A stretch of DNA of 64,000 nt from Atopobiaceae bacterium UBA5363 (GTDB taxonomy: Bacteria > Actinomycetota > Coriobacteriia > Coriobacteriales > Atopobiaceae). Below the pieces are notes generated by a model, which did not search any database, had not been told where the DNA came from, and was given only the letters and a program-made list of their open reading frames with translations. Shown piece after piece: positions 7,498 through 15,798 of the stretch (position 1 is the stretch's first letter; every line of letters begins with the position of its first letter). Location: assembly GCA_002407925.1 (NCBI GenBank), contig DHPN01000030.1, forward strand, positions 3,378 through 67,377, in the 5' to 3' direction. The translations under genes and the position numbers were made by a program.

Positions 7498-8736
7498 ATG
7501 AAGAGCTTCGATGCCACGCTTCAAAGCGAGCAGCTCAATGAAGAACTTGACATCATTGTTTATGGCAATGTCGGGGTTCCTCTTGTCGTGTTTCCGACGT
7601 TTGACTTTTCTGCTGGCAGTTGGGAGACAGGCGGCATGGTTGATCGCCTTTCTGAGCTCATTGATGCTGGAAAAATACAGCTGTTTTGTACTGATTCGGT
7701 TGATGGAGAAAGCTGGTATGCACGTAATTCGGCCCTTGACTATCGTTCCGAACGGCAGGAAGCCTACTTTTCCTATGTTATTGACGTTCTTGTTCCCTAC
7801 ATTGCCAGACACAGCACCTCAAGTACAAAGCCTGTGGCAGTGGGCTGCGGAATAGGAGCAACCAATGCCACAATAGCTGTTTTGAGACGGCCCGAGCTCT
7901 TTGGTGGCCTGTTAGCCCTTTCAGGAATCTTTGATGCGCGTTTCTTCTCCGCAGGGGCCACGAATGACCTGTGGTTGGCCAACTCTCCGCTTGACCTCAC
8001 CTACCAGCTCGATGACAAGCAGCTTGAGCTGCTAAAGCATCTTCCATTGGCATTGCTGTGCGGCCAAGGGCGCGGCGAAGATGCCGTGGATACTATGAGG
8101 GCTTTCGAATCTCGATTTCATGATCTTGCGATAGATGCAACCTTTGAATACTGGGGCTATGATGTAACCCATGATTGGTCATGGTGGCAGGAGATGGTCA
8201 GTCAACTTTTGCCAGAGCTGATCAGGCCAGCGGGGCTGGCCCATCGGCGCTACCTAGCTGTCAAGAGCTCCTATGATGCTGAGCTGCAGAACCTCAAAGA
8301 GGCCGAGAAGCAGGCAGAGCAAAGCAAGCTCAAGGAAAGCCGGGCAAAGAAGCGTTTGGACAAGGAGACTGAAAACATCTCCCAAAAGTCTGAATTGGCA
8401 CAGGAGGCGGCAAAAGCTGCGAATGCGGCTTGGAAAAAGCGCAATACAGTTGCAGCTCGCCTTGCCGCTCTTGATAAAGAGGCAGGAGCTTTGCAGGCTG
8501 CAGCCGATGCGGCGGCGAAGGCACATGCGGATGCCAAATGGTTTGCAGGAGAGGCACGCAGCGAATATGAAGACGCTCACTTGGCTTTCATAGATGCTAC
8601 TGAGCATACAAAAAGCGTCCGCAGCTCCGTTCAGGCTATCGAAAAAAAGTGTAAGGATTTAGAGACTGCCGTACACGCAGCTGAGTCAACTGCTGAGGCT
8701 CACCATAAGGCAGTCCGTAAGAGAACAGGTATATAG
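7498..8736 (+). CDS. Esterase-fold protein lacking the Ser nucleophile, with a long coiled-coil C-terminus
   Basis: A 412-aa protein. Residues 1-235 follow the PF00756 putative-esterase alpha/beta-hydrolase pattern: the late strand before the nucleophile elbow, the conserved RRPELFGGLLALSGIFDA, and the terminal His in YDVTHDWSWW (His225). The nucleophile elbow, normally G-x-S-x-G, reads G116-C117-G118-I119-G120, so serine is glycine. Residues about 253-412 are Ala/Glu/Lys-rich heptads, a long coiled coil. There is no signal peptide. GGAGG lies about 9 nt before the ATG. I take it as a catalytically dead scaffold; Cys117 acting as nucleophile cannot be excluded. Its partner is unknown. Confidence 0.7.
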   Translation: MKSFDATLQSEQLNEELDIIVYGNVGVPLVVFPTFDFSAGSWETGGMVDRLSELIDAGKIQLFCTDSVDGESWYARNSALDYRSERQEAYFSYVIDVLVPYIARHSTSSTKPVAVGCGIGATNATIAVLRRPELFGGLLALSGIFDARFFSAGATNDLWLANSPLDLTYQLDDKQLELLKHLPLALLCGQGRGEDAVDTMRAFESRFHDLAIDATFEYWGYDVTHDWSWWQEMVSQLLPELIRPAGLAHRRYLAVKSSYDAELQNLKEAEKQAEQSKLKESRAKKRLDKETENISQKSELAQEAAKAANAAWKKRNTVAARLAALDKEAGALQAAADAAAKAHADAKWFAGEARSEYEDAHLAFIDATEHTKSVRSSVQAIEKKCKDLETAVHAAESTAEAHHKAVRKRTGI

Positions 8737-8827
8737 ACTGCTCTTAAGACCTGTTGGCTGTCGCACAAGCCAGGGGTGATAGTATACGGGCGGTGTTTTA
8801 TCCAAACGACCGAAGGGCAACACGTCT

Positions 8828-9610
8828 TTGAGTAATGCTTCGCACCTACGAGGGGACAACTTCAAAACGCGCGTCAAAACGCGCGTCGATCCTGACGCCG
8901 CACGCGCGCAGGCCGAGGGGGAAGCTCTTGCTCCCCGAGGAACGCCGAGCAATCCTTCCAGCCAGGTTTTCACTGTTGCAAATGTCATTACCTTCTTTCG
9001 CTTTGCTTTGACGGTTGCTTTTCTCTGCTTTTTTGTGAACGGAGAGCATCGCGTCCTCGCTCTGATTTGCTATGGGGTTGCAGCATCAACTGACTTCCTC
9101 GATGGACAAATTGCTAGGCGTACACAGACAGTTAGCTGGCTTGGCAAGCTCATGGATCCTATCATGGACCGCATCCTCCTTTTTACGGGGGTGCTAGGGC
9201 TGATGATTACTGGTGAGTTGCCGATTTGGATTGCTGTTTTCATAATCGGTCGAGATACCTATCTCGCAATTGGTGCCATGGTGCTTCAGAAGTACCGTCG
9301 TCGTCCCGTTGATGTCGTTTTTATCGGCAAGGTGACCACGGCGCTTTTGATGACAGGCTTTTGCGACTTGCTTCTCGGCGTACCGAAGGTGCCCGGGTTA
9401 GGGCTCATTGACGTCTCCTGGCTTCCAGGTTTTGGGTCTTCAGTGGCCATTTTGGGAGTTTGGTTTGTCTATGCCGGAGTGATTTGCTCAGCTATAACCG
9501 CTGTCATCTATACCAAAGAGGGGTTTTTTTTCAAAAGGGAGCGGCTCGCAGGCCATGATGTGGAAAGCTCTGAATCTAATGAGCGTGCGCGAGAGGCCAT
9601 CAAGCAATGA
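8828..9610 (+). CDS. CDP-alcohol phosphatidyltransferase family membrane protein
   Basis: The start is TTG at 8828 with GAAGGG upstream. A 45-residue charged N-terminus precedes about five transmembrane helices. The family catalytic motif is complete: FLDGQIARRT, then the glycine and two aspartates in GKLMDPIMD, fitting DGxxAR-x8-Gx3Dx3D. These enzymes transfer a phosphatidyl group from CDP-diacylglycerol to an alcohol. A second member, PgsA, lies at 32443-33063, so this one may make another lipid such as phosphatidylinositol phosphate or cardiolipin. It overlaps the next gene by 4 bp. In mycobacteria pgsA2 lies near garA, as here. Confidence 0.85.
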   Translation: MSNASHLRGDNFKTRVKTRVDPDAARAQAEGEALAPRGTPSNPSSQVFTVANVITFFRFALTVAFLCFFVNGEHRVLALICYGVAASTDFLDGQIARRTQTVSWLGKLMDPIMDRILLFTGVLGLMITGELPIWIAVFIIGRDTYLAIGAMVLQKYRRRPVDVVFIGKVTTALLMTGFCDLLLGVPKVPGLGLIDVSWLPGFGSSVAILGVWFVYAGVICSAITAVIYTKEGFFFKRERLAGHDVESSESNERAREAIKQ

Positions 9611-10476
9611 GTGACCCCATGCCACAAACACTTAGCGAACTCTGTGAGGTACTTCGTCCAGAGCATGAATTGCTCGGCGCGAGATTTGGGCACCTCGACA
9701 AGATCGCCGCAATGATTCCCTTGTCATATGTCTGCCCGGAAGAAGAGGAAGGGGCCTTCAACAAGAAGGCTGCGCTCGTTGACCTGTCAGGTTTGCCAAC
9801 TATTTTACAGTCCGGGAAGACTGCGGTTCCTTTTACGGAGATGACCTATGCAGGAAACAAGCTCGCGGTAGGGCAGTGTGCCTTTGAGGCACTGCTTTTA
9901 GGTGACGGAACACTGGCAAGCATCTCCCTTCTTGCTCGCAGCGGAGACAAGGAGTTCGTCAGCTGGTGCGTTCCTGTGCGCGCAGCTGTGACCTTCGCTT
10001 GGCTGCAATTCTTGCTGCGTTCTGCTGGAAAGACAGGCCAGCCATTCCAGGGGCTTGAAATACACGACGTCTCTTCCAAGTTGCTGCCTCTTTTGCTTGC
10101 TGGCCCTTCCTCATCCAACGTGCTTTCTGACTATTTGGGAGAGCAGCAGCTGCCCACATCAGGGCAGACTGCTAATCTGTACCTCGATAAGATACTTTGT
10201 CTTGTTGTAGCTCTTCCTGCGGCTCTGGCACCGTCATACCTTTTGCTCGTGCCTCCAGTTGCTGCCCGGGTGTTGTGGCGAAGCCTGCTTTCCTTCCAAG
10301 AAGTGGTGCCAGTGGGAAGGCTTGCTGCAAAAGCATGGGCAGAAGATGCGTTGCCATGGCTGACTTGGGTCTCAACAAAAGATCAGGTTATAAAATCGAT
10401 GTCAGAGCTTCACGATGCGCAGGTTTTACGTTCCGGGCATGACTTTATAGGTGCCCGAGGTCTTTTGTCACGCTGA
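9607..10476 (+). CDS. Divergent GcvT/YgfZ-fold protein
   Basis: A 289-aa protein that weakly follows the aminomethyltransferase (glycine-cleavage T) fold. ALVDLSGLPTILQSGKTAV matches the usual LxDLSxxGxxxVxG opening strand, AFEALLLGDGTLASISLLAR the substrate loop, DVSSKLLPLLLAGP the domain junction, and VPPVAARVLWRSLL with EVVPVGRLAAKAW the later VP-region. Catalytic conservation is poor. No other glycine-cleavage gene (gcvP, gcvH) is nearby, so a YgfZ-like folate-binding or a purely structural role is as likely as methyl transfer. It is translationally coupled to the phosphatidyltransferase gene (4-bp overlap) and followed by RidA after 26 bp. Confidence 0.5.
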   Translation: MSDPMPQTLSELCEVLRPEHELLGARFGHLDKIAAMIPLSYVCPEEEEGAFNKKAALVDLSGLPTILQSGKTAVPFTEMTYAGNKLAVGQCAFEALLLGDGTLASISLLARSGDKEFVSWCVPVRAAVTFAWLQFLLRSAGKTGQPFQGLEIHDVSSKLLPLLLAGPSSSNVLSDYLGEQQLPTSGQTANLYLDKILCLVVALPAALAPSYLLLVPPVAARVLWRSLLSFQEVVPVGRLAAKAWAEDALPWLTWVSTKDQVIKSMSELHDAQVLRSGHDFIGARGLLSR

Positions 10477-10502
10477 ATGCTTCATGACAGGGGGACTGAG
10501 CT

Positions 10503-10883
10503 TTGAAATACTCTATTACTGCAGCGGCAGCGCCAGAAACTATCGGCCCTTACTCGCAGGGGACAACGGCCGGCAGGCTTGTCTTCACGTCAGGGCAACT
10601 TCCAATCGATCCTGATGACCCTCACAGCCTTGTGGAGGGAGGCATGCGTGAGCAGGCAGAGCGTATACTAGAGATTACCTCCATATTGCTTTCAGAAGCT
10701 GGCTGTATGCTGTCTGATGTGGCGAAGACGACCGTCTATCTTGTCAATTTTGAGGATCTTGACACTTTTGATGAGGTGTATGAGCGTTATTTTACGACGC
10801 CTTTTCCAGCCCGAAGTATAGTGAAAATCTCTGAGTTGCCTTTAGGCTCTTTGGTTGAGATGGACTGTATTGCCTGCCGCTAG
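10503..10883 (+). CDS. ridA: RidA-family 2-iminobutanoate/2-iminopropanoate deaminase
   Basis: A 126-aa Rid/YjgF/UK114 protein read from a TTG start, with GGGGG about 8 nt upstream. Signature pieces are GPYSQGTTAGRLVFTSGQ near the N-terminus, Arg104 in PARSIVKISELP (the carboxylate-binding arginine of active RidA) and Glu119 in LVEMDCIA. The family hydrolyses reactive enamine/imine intermediates released by PLP enzymes, protecting other PLP enzymes in the cytosol. It sits between a GcvT-fold gene and the GarA-like gene in a rightward run and is probably part of one transcript. Confidence 0.92.
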   Translation: MKYSITAAAAPETIGPYSQGTTAGRLVFTSGQLPIDPDDPHSLVEGGMREQAERILEITSILLSEAGCMLSDVAKTTVYLVNFEDLDTFDEVYERYFTTPFPARSIVKISELPLGSLVEMDCIACR

Positions 10884-10945
10884 TTAAGGCACAGGTTGAG
10901 CTACAATAAGAAGGCAATTCCACATAATTCATGAGGGGAGCCTAC

Positions 10946-11377
10946 ATGCAACCCACAGCCAACAATGACATGGGGGCAACAGAGATTTTCCGCATGCCGT
11001 CACCGGATTCTACTGTTCCTGACCTTACCAGTGCTGGAGCACGCAATCGTCCGACGCTTGCCATTGTCAAGGGGCCGGAGACAGGTGCTCTGTTTGTCTT
11101 GAAAGATGACATTACGACGCTTGGTCGGGATCCGAGCAACGATGTCTTCCTGAATGACATGACAGTTTCACGGCATCATGCAAAGATCGATCTGCGGGGC
11201 ATGTCTTCTGGGTTGGCGACGATTGAAGACCTCGGCTCGCTCAATGGCACATGGGTGAATGGCGCAATTGTGAACAAAGCAAGCCTAAAGGATGGGTCAA
11301 CAGTCCAAATTGGCACGTTCCGGATGGTTTTTCATATCAATTCTTCACGTCCTGCAAGGATTGAGACTGGGGCGTAG
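10946..11377 (+). CDS. garA: GarA/OdhI-like FHA-domain protein
   Basis: A 143-aa protein started at ATG 10946 (AGGGGAG 6 nt ahead), not at the ATG 15 nt earlier. Residues 37-130 form a forkhead-associated domain with the phosphopeptide-binding residues: Gly60-Arg61 (LGRDPSND), Ser75-Arg76-His77 (VSRHHAK) and LNGTWVNG. The short N-terminus holds ATEIFRMP, which aligns with the TTSVFR phospho-switch of mycobacterial GarA; Thr12 matches the PknB-site threonine, and Ala11 replaces the PknG-site one. In actinobacteria the phosphorylated switch folds onto the FHA domain and releases 2-oxoglutarate enzymes. A MerR-type gene follows after 4 bp, as garA and Rv1828 do in Mycobacterium. Confidence 0.8.
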   Translation: MQPTANNDMGATEIFRMPSPDSTVPDLTSAGARNRPTLAIVKGPETGALFVLKDDITTLGRDPSNDVFLNDMTVSRHHAKIDLRGMSSGLATIEDLGSLNGTWVNGAIVNKASLKDGSTVQIGTFRMVFHINSSRPARIETGA

Positions 11378-11381
11378 CCTT

Positions 11382-12152
11382 ATGTCAGAGGCAGGATATC
11401 TCACAATCGGCAAGGTAGTTAAGCGCTTGCAGGATCGTTACCCGGACCTTTCTGTTTCCAAGGTGCGCTACCTAGAAGACGAGGGGCTGCTTGCTCCCGC
11501 GCGTACGCCAGGTGGCTATCGCCTGTACTCTCAGCATGACGTCCGCCGCTTAGAGACCATCTTGTATTTGCAAAAAAATCGTTTCTTGCCCCTTTCAGTT
11601 ATAAAGGAGCGGCTCGAGCAGCACCAAAGCGAGACGCTTCCTGCTGGAGCCCCACGTTCTACCGATGAGCTTGATGAGTTCAGGACTCTGGAAGCCACCG
11701 ATGACGCCCAGACGCGCGAGAAGCTTCATCCCATTGACACTATGCCAGAAACTCTTGGCGTCTCTGTCGGGTTTGTCCAACAGCTCGCTGAAGTCGGCGC
11801 CATTGATCTTTCGCGCTCTCCGCACGGGCGTGATCTGGTCGATGGGCATGATTTTCCCCTTATACGCATCTGTGACGAGCTTCGCCACTACGGTATTGGC
11901 CCGAAGAACCTTCGTCAGTACGTACAGGCTGCTAGACGTGAGAGTGGCCTTTTTGATCAAGCTCTTGTGCCCTATGCCCATAAGGGAAGTACCGTGTCTG
12001 CACCTACTGATGAGACGCGGGAACAGTTTAATCTGGCATTCACCCATATGCTTAAGCTTACCAATCAGGTGCGCGATTTCCTTATTCGCAAACAAATACG
12101 TCAGGAATACAAGGAGATGGAGCCCTCTGAAGATGGCCCCACCACCGCGTAG
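11382..12152 (+). CDS. MerR-family transcriptional regulator (Rv1828-like)
   Basis: A 256-aa protein started at ATG 11382, 4 bp after the FHA gene; a longer in-frame reading would overlap that gene without support. Residues 5-75 are a MerR winged helix: YLTIGKVVKRL, VSKVRYLEDEGLLAP, GGYRLYSQHDVRRLETILYLQ. Downstream is a second helical region with another helix-turn-helix-like stretch (PETLGVSVGFVQQLAEVGAI). No Cys cluster is seen, so metal sensing is unlikely. The length and the position behind the GarA-like gene match the actinobacterial Rv1828 group, whose effector is unknown to me. Confidence 0.85.
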   Translation: MSEAGYLTIGKVVKRLQDRYPDLSVSKVRYLEDEGLLAPARTPGGYRLYSQHDVRRLETILYLQKNRFLPLSVIKERLEQHQSETLPAGAPRSTDELDEFRTLEATDDAQTREKLHPIDTMPETLGVSVGFVQQLAEVGAIDLSRSPHGRDLVDGHDFPLIRICDELRHYGIGPKNLRQYVQAARRESGLFDQALVPYAHKGSTVSAPTDETREQFNLAFTHMLKLTNQVRDFLIRKQIRQEYKEMEPSEDGPTTA

Positions 12153-12181
12153 ATACAAAACAACAACGAAAGGACCTATCC

Positions 12182-12715
12182 GTGCCTGACACTGACCTTG
12201 AGAGTCTCATCATAGACATACCTGACTATCCTGAGCCAGGAGTGATTTTTAAGGACATCACACCTTTGATGGCAGACCCCGCAGGCCTAGCCACTTCAAT
12301 TGACGACATAGCGGATCATTTCATGCATAAGGGGATAACAAAGGTCGTTGGCGCGGAAGCGCGCGGCTTTCTTGTGGGAGCTCCTGTTGCATATCGCCTT
12401 GGTGCAGGATTCGTCCCTGCTCGCAAGCCGGGCAAGCTGCCGCGTGAGGTTTACTCACAGCAGTATGCGCTCGAGTATGGTACAGATGAGTTACAGATTC
12501 ATAAGGATGCCCTCAAGTCTGAGGATAAGGTTCTTATAGTTGATGACCTTGTTGCCACAGGAGGAACAGCTGTGGCAACCGCAAAGCTTGTCGAGCAGTC
12601 AGGCGCCGAGGTGGAAGGATTCTCATTCATTCTTGAGCTTTCTTATCTAAATCCTCGTGAGACCATTGCAAAACAGTATAACGAAGAAGTCTATACACTG
12701 ATTAAGGTCAAGTAG
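12182..12715 (+). CDS. apt: Adenine phosphoribosyltransferase
   Basis: A 177-aa type I phosphoribosyltransferase from a GTG start with AAAGGA 7 nt upstream. The opening DIPDYPEPGVIFKDITPLM and GAEARGFLVGAPVAYRLG are Apt hallmarks, and the PRPP-binding loop is VLIVDDLVATGGTAVA. It converts adenine and PRPP to AMP plus pyrophosphate, the purine salvage step in the cytosol. It fits with the purine/xanthine permeases at 16.9-19.6 kb. It ends a rightward run beginning at 8828. Confidence 0.96.
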   Translation: MPDTDLESLIIDIPDYPEPGVIFKDITPLMADPAGLATSIDDIADHFMHKGITKVVGAEARGFLVGAPVAYRLGAGFVPARKPGKLPREVYSQQYALEYGTDELQIHKDALKSEDKVLIVDDLVATGGTAVATAKLVEQSGAEVEGFSFILELSYLNPRETIAKQYNEEVYTLIKVK

Positions 12716-12860
12716 GCTAGGACACACCTATCTGTTGCTCATTCCTTAAGGTCGATGTGGGCTTTATGGCAGTCGTGAAAGGCCGCTATACTACGGTACT
12801 GTACCTTCCAATCGAGTAGGAGTATCTGCCAGCGCATATATCTGCAACGAAGAGGTTTTT

Positions 12861-14027
12861 ATGCATATAGGTAAAAAAGCAATCGCAGCAGGGCTTGCTA
12901 TCGCGCTTAGTATGGGAATTTGCATATCACCAGCGTTTGCGGTGACGCAGTCGGATCTTGACGCAGCGCAGGCCAAGCTATCATCTCTCGCAGATGGTCT
13001 TGAGCCACTTGAGCAGCAGCTCACAGACCAAGAAGCCTCGCTTAACGAGACTGCTTCGGCCATAAGTGACAAGCAAGCTGAAATCGATGATACGACGCAA
13101 AAGCTCTCTGCCGCACGCGATACGCTGAGCGCCCGCATGCGTGCGAATTATAAAAGTGGCGGCACATCGCTACTCTCAGTGATTTTCGGCTCTTCAAGCG
13201 CCGAGGACCTTGTCTCAAATATCTATTATGCCGACAAGATCTCTGATCAAGACGCCCAGACCATAGAGACGGTAAAAGATCTTGAGGACCAGCTAAATTC
13301 TGAAAAAAATGAGCTTGAACAACAACAAGATGAGCAACAGCAGACATTGTCTGATACCCAGTCCCAGGCTCAAGAGTATCAAGCAAAGGTGGCTGAGGCG
13401 CAGGCTTATTACGATTCTCTCGACTCAGAATTACAACAAGAAATTGCAGTGCAGGCAGCAGATAATGCCTCAAGTTCTGCAGCTACTGTTACCCAGGCTA
13501 TACAAACGGTAGCGCCTTCGACGACGGCTACCGCAACTGATGATACAGACGATGACACAAGCACCGGTGGTGGCACGAGTAACTCTTATACCGGCTCGTC
13601 TTCTTCTACAAACTCTAGCTCCAACTCTAATTCAAGCTCTAGCGAAAGCTCTTCCGGCTCATCCAGCTCCAGCAGCAGCGGTGGCAATGCCATAGAAGGT
13701 GGCGGCCTGAGTGCTGCATATGCTGCGAGAGGGTCGCGCTATGTCTGGGGTGCGACTGGCCCTGACACCTTTGATTGCTCCGGCCTCGTGTGTTACTGCT
13801 ATGGCTATGCTCGAGGTCGCACGACCTACGAAATGATTGCATCGCTGCAGGCCTCAGGTGACTGGAAGACCAGTCGCAGTGAGCTTTCGGTCGGAGATCT
13901 TGTATTTCCAAGTTCGGGACATGTTGGCATCTATATTGGCAATGGTCAAATGATTCATGCGCCTCATCCTGGAGCCAAAGTATGTATTGGTTCTGTCTAC
14001 TCCTTCATCGGTGGCGGTACCTATTAA
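12861..14027 (+). CDS. Secreted NlpC/P60 peptidoglycan endopeptidase with coiled-coil N-terminus
   Basis: A 388-aa exported protein. A signal peptide (KKAIAAGLAIALSMGICI, cleavage near SPAFA-VT) is followed by a coiled-coil region (about 30-200) of the kind found in RipA/CwlO-type hydrolases. Next is a very Ser/Thr/Asn-rich linker (about 220-275) and a C-terminal NlpC/P60 domain. Catalytic Cys306 lies in DTFDCSGLV, His354 in SSGHVGIYIG, and His366 follows in MIHAPHPG. It should cut peptide stems of peptidoglycan (D-Glu to diamino acid) at the cell surface, probably for daughter-cell separation. The coiled coil usually blocks the active site until a partner such as an FtsEX complex activates it; none lies nearby. 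Confidence 0.92.
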   Translation: MHIGKKAIAAGLAIALSMGICISPAFAVTQSDLDAAQAKLSSLADGLEPLEQQLTDQEASLNETASAISDKQAEIDDTTQKLSAARDTLSARMRANYKSGGTSLLSVIFGSSSAEDLVSNIYYADKISDQDAQTIETVKDLEDQLNSEKNELEQQQDEQQQTLSDTQSQAQEYQAKVAEAQAYYDSLDSELQQEIAVQAADNASSSAATVTQAIQTVAPSTTATATDDTDDDTSTGGGTSNSYTGSSSSTNSSSNSNSSSSESSSGSSSSSSSGGNAIEGGGLSAAYAARGSRYVWGATGPDTFDCSGLVCYCYGYARGRTTYEMIASLQASGDWKTSRSELSVGDLVFPSSGHVGIYIGNGQMIHAPHPGAKVCIGSVYSFIGGGTY

Positions 14028-14028
14028 G

Positions 14029-15639
14029 ATGCCGGAGTCTGAGGCATCTCAATCGTTAAAAAAAAGGTTTTCTTCGCGTTACCAGCTTGTCTTGGTTGGT
14101 GAAGGTCTGCTGGTAGGGATATTCGGCGGTGCGGCTGTAACGCTGTATCGCATGTCCCTTTCAGCTGCCGAGAGGTTCTTGCGCTTTATCACAGGTCTTG
14201 CTGTGGGGCATCCTCTGGCGGTTGTCGGCTGGTTTGCAGTACTTGCTGTTCTCTGTTTTATCGTCTGCCGCTTGATGCTGTGGGAGCCCTATACGCAGGG
14301 ATCAGGCATTCCCCAGACGGATGCCGAAGTGATGGGCCGCATCAACATGCCATGGCATCGTGTCATGGTAGCGAAGTTTGTTGAGGGCACGCTCTGTGCA
14401 TTTGGTGGGCTTTCGCTCGGTCGCGAGGGACCAGCGGTGCAGCTTGGAGCAGTGTCAGGCAAGGCAGTCTCACGAGGCTTCAAGCGTGGAAGGGGAGAAG
14501 AGCGCCTTTTGATGACCTGCGGCGCTGCAGCAGGTATGTCAGCTGCATTCAGCGCTCCTTTGACGGGTGTTCTTTTTGCCTTGGAGGAGATCCACAAGGA
14601 ATTTACAGCTCCTTTGATTTTGACGGTTATGGCCAGCTCAGTTGCTTCAGATTTTCTTGTGTCTCAAGTGCTTGGTGTAAGCCCTGTCCTCAAGCTTGTT
14701 TTTTTGAGGGATCTCCCTCACGCAGATTACTTAACCGTATGTGCCCTCGGTGTCGTTTGTGGCTTTCTCGGAGCTCTTCACAATAAAGGTATGTTCGATT
14801 GTCAGGATAAATTGTACGGTCGCATTAAGAAATATCTGCCTTATTCACGGATTGCAATACCTTTTGCTATAGCTGGCGTGGCGGCGTTTGCATTTCCCCA
14901 GCTTATGTGTGGCGGCGATGCCATTATCGAGCTGATGACTTCGCATTACAACCAGCCACTTCTCTTACTTGTGGGATTGTTGGTGGGAAAATATTTGTTT
15001 ACAACTGTGAGTTTTGCTTCAGGTGCGCCAGGAGGAACGCTGTTCCCTCTAGTTGTGATGGGTGTCTTGATTGGCGCTATCTTTGGCACGTGCGTCATAG
15101 ACCTGACAGGCATGCCACAGGAATATATTGCGAACTTTGTCGTTATGGGCGTAGCAGGGTTGTTTGCAGGGGTTGTACGTGCTCCAGTAACGGCTGTCGT
15201 ACTTGCGTTCGAGCTGACGGGAAGCCTTGATGCGTTGCTTTCCGTGACCATCGTTTCTATTATTGCTTTTCTTGTGGCCAATTTGCTTGAGATAGATCCT
15301 TTCTATGAGCATTTGCTTGCCAACCTTCTTGGCTCTACGCCCCATGATCCCCAGTCAAACGGCAAAGCTGGTGAGAAGGTTCTGCACAGCTGCTGGGTTG
15401 GCGCTGGTAGTCAACTTGAGGGCAAGCTCATCCGAGATATCGATTGGCCTCGCGATGTACGTGTCGTTACCGTTGATCGCGCAGGGCAAGAAATCGTGCC
15501 TACAGGCTCAACGCGACTTTTGGCACTCGATGAAATCTTGCTGATCATGAACACCGACACAGAGGACGAAAGCCAAGAGTGGGTCTGGAATGTTTCACGA
15601 GGGTCCATTACGAGTCAGAACTTTCCTCGTTCTACATGA
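14029..15639 (+). CDS. ClC-family chloride channel/antiporter with C-terminal RCK_C-like domain
   Basis: A 536-aa protein, using the ATG one base after the preceding stop codon. About ten to eleven membrane helices carry the three ClC filter motifs: GSGIPQ (91-96), GREGP (131-135) with the gating glutamate Glu133, and GAPGGTLFP. A gating glutamate is retained in both channels and Cl-/H+ antiporters. Beyond about residue 450 a soluble domain (LEGKLIRDIDWPRDVRVVTVDR as two strands, then LALDEILLIMNTD) looks like TrkA-C/RCK_C, known in a ClC subgroup as a ligand-binding regulator. It is transcribed right behind the NlpC/P60 gene and ends at a convergent terminator. Confidence 0.9.
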   Translation: MPESEASQSLKKRFSSRYQLVLVGEGLLVGIFGGAAVTLYRMSLSAAERFLRFITGLAVGHPLAVVGWFAVLAVLCFIVCRLMLWEPYTQGSGIPQTDAEVMGRINMPWHRVMVAKFVEGTLCAFGGLSLGREGPAVQLGAVSGKAVSRGFKRGRGEERLLMTCGAAAGMSAAFSAPLTGVLFALEEIHKEFTAPLILTVMASSVASDFLVSQVLGVSPVLKLVFLRDLPHADYLTVCALGVVCGFLGALHNKGMFDCQDKLYGRIKKYLPYSRIAIPFAIAGVAAFAFPQLMCGGDAIIELMTSHYNQPLLLLVGLLVGKYLFTTVSFASGAPGGTLFPLVVMGVLIGAIFGTCVIDLTGMPQEYIANFVVMGVAGLFAGVVRAPVTAVVLAFELTGSLDALLSVTIVSIIAFLVANLLEIDPFYEHLLANLLGSTPHDPQSNGKAGEKVLHSCWVGAGSQLEGKLIRDIDWPRDVRVVTVDRAGQEIVPTGSTRLLALDEILLIMNTDTEDESQEWVWNVSRGSITSQNFPRST

Positions 15640-15674
15640 TTGATTAATCAAAAGGGTGAGTGGACGCAGAAGAA

Positions 15675-15707
15675 AAAAGGGGAAGGTGTTAAAATCCTTC
15701 TCCTTTT
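15675..15707 (-). terminator. Rho-independent terminator for trxB, possibly bidirectional
   Basis: Arms AAAAGGGGAAGG (15675-15686) and CCTTCTCCTTTT (15696-15707) flank a 9-nt loop. The single mismatch becomes a wobble on one strand. On the minus strand the hairpin ends in a run of six T, so it suits trxB. On the plus strand TTTT closes the stem, so it may also stop the ClC transcript. Confidence 0.75.
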
Positions 15708-15798
15708 CCCAGTAATATGTATTACTTTACATAATATATATTATCGTAGTTTTAAAATGAGTGATACGACGAGCCTTGCAGCAGGCTCTATTTCAGAT

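Noticed and set aside
13560..13690. Repeat array
   Set aside because: The AGC/TCT-rich stretch encodes the Ser-rich linker of the NlpC/P60 protein; it is codon-level low complexity, not a mobile or CRISPR-type repeat.
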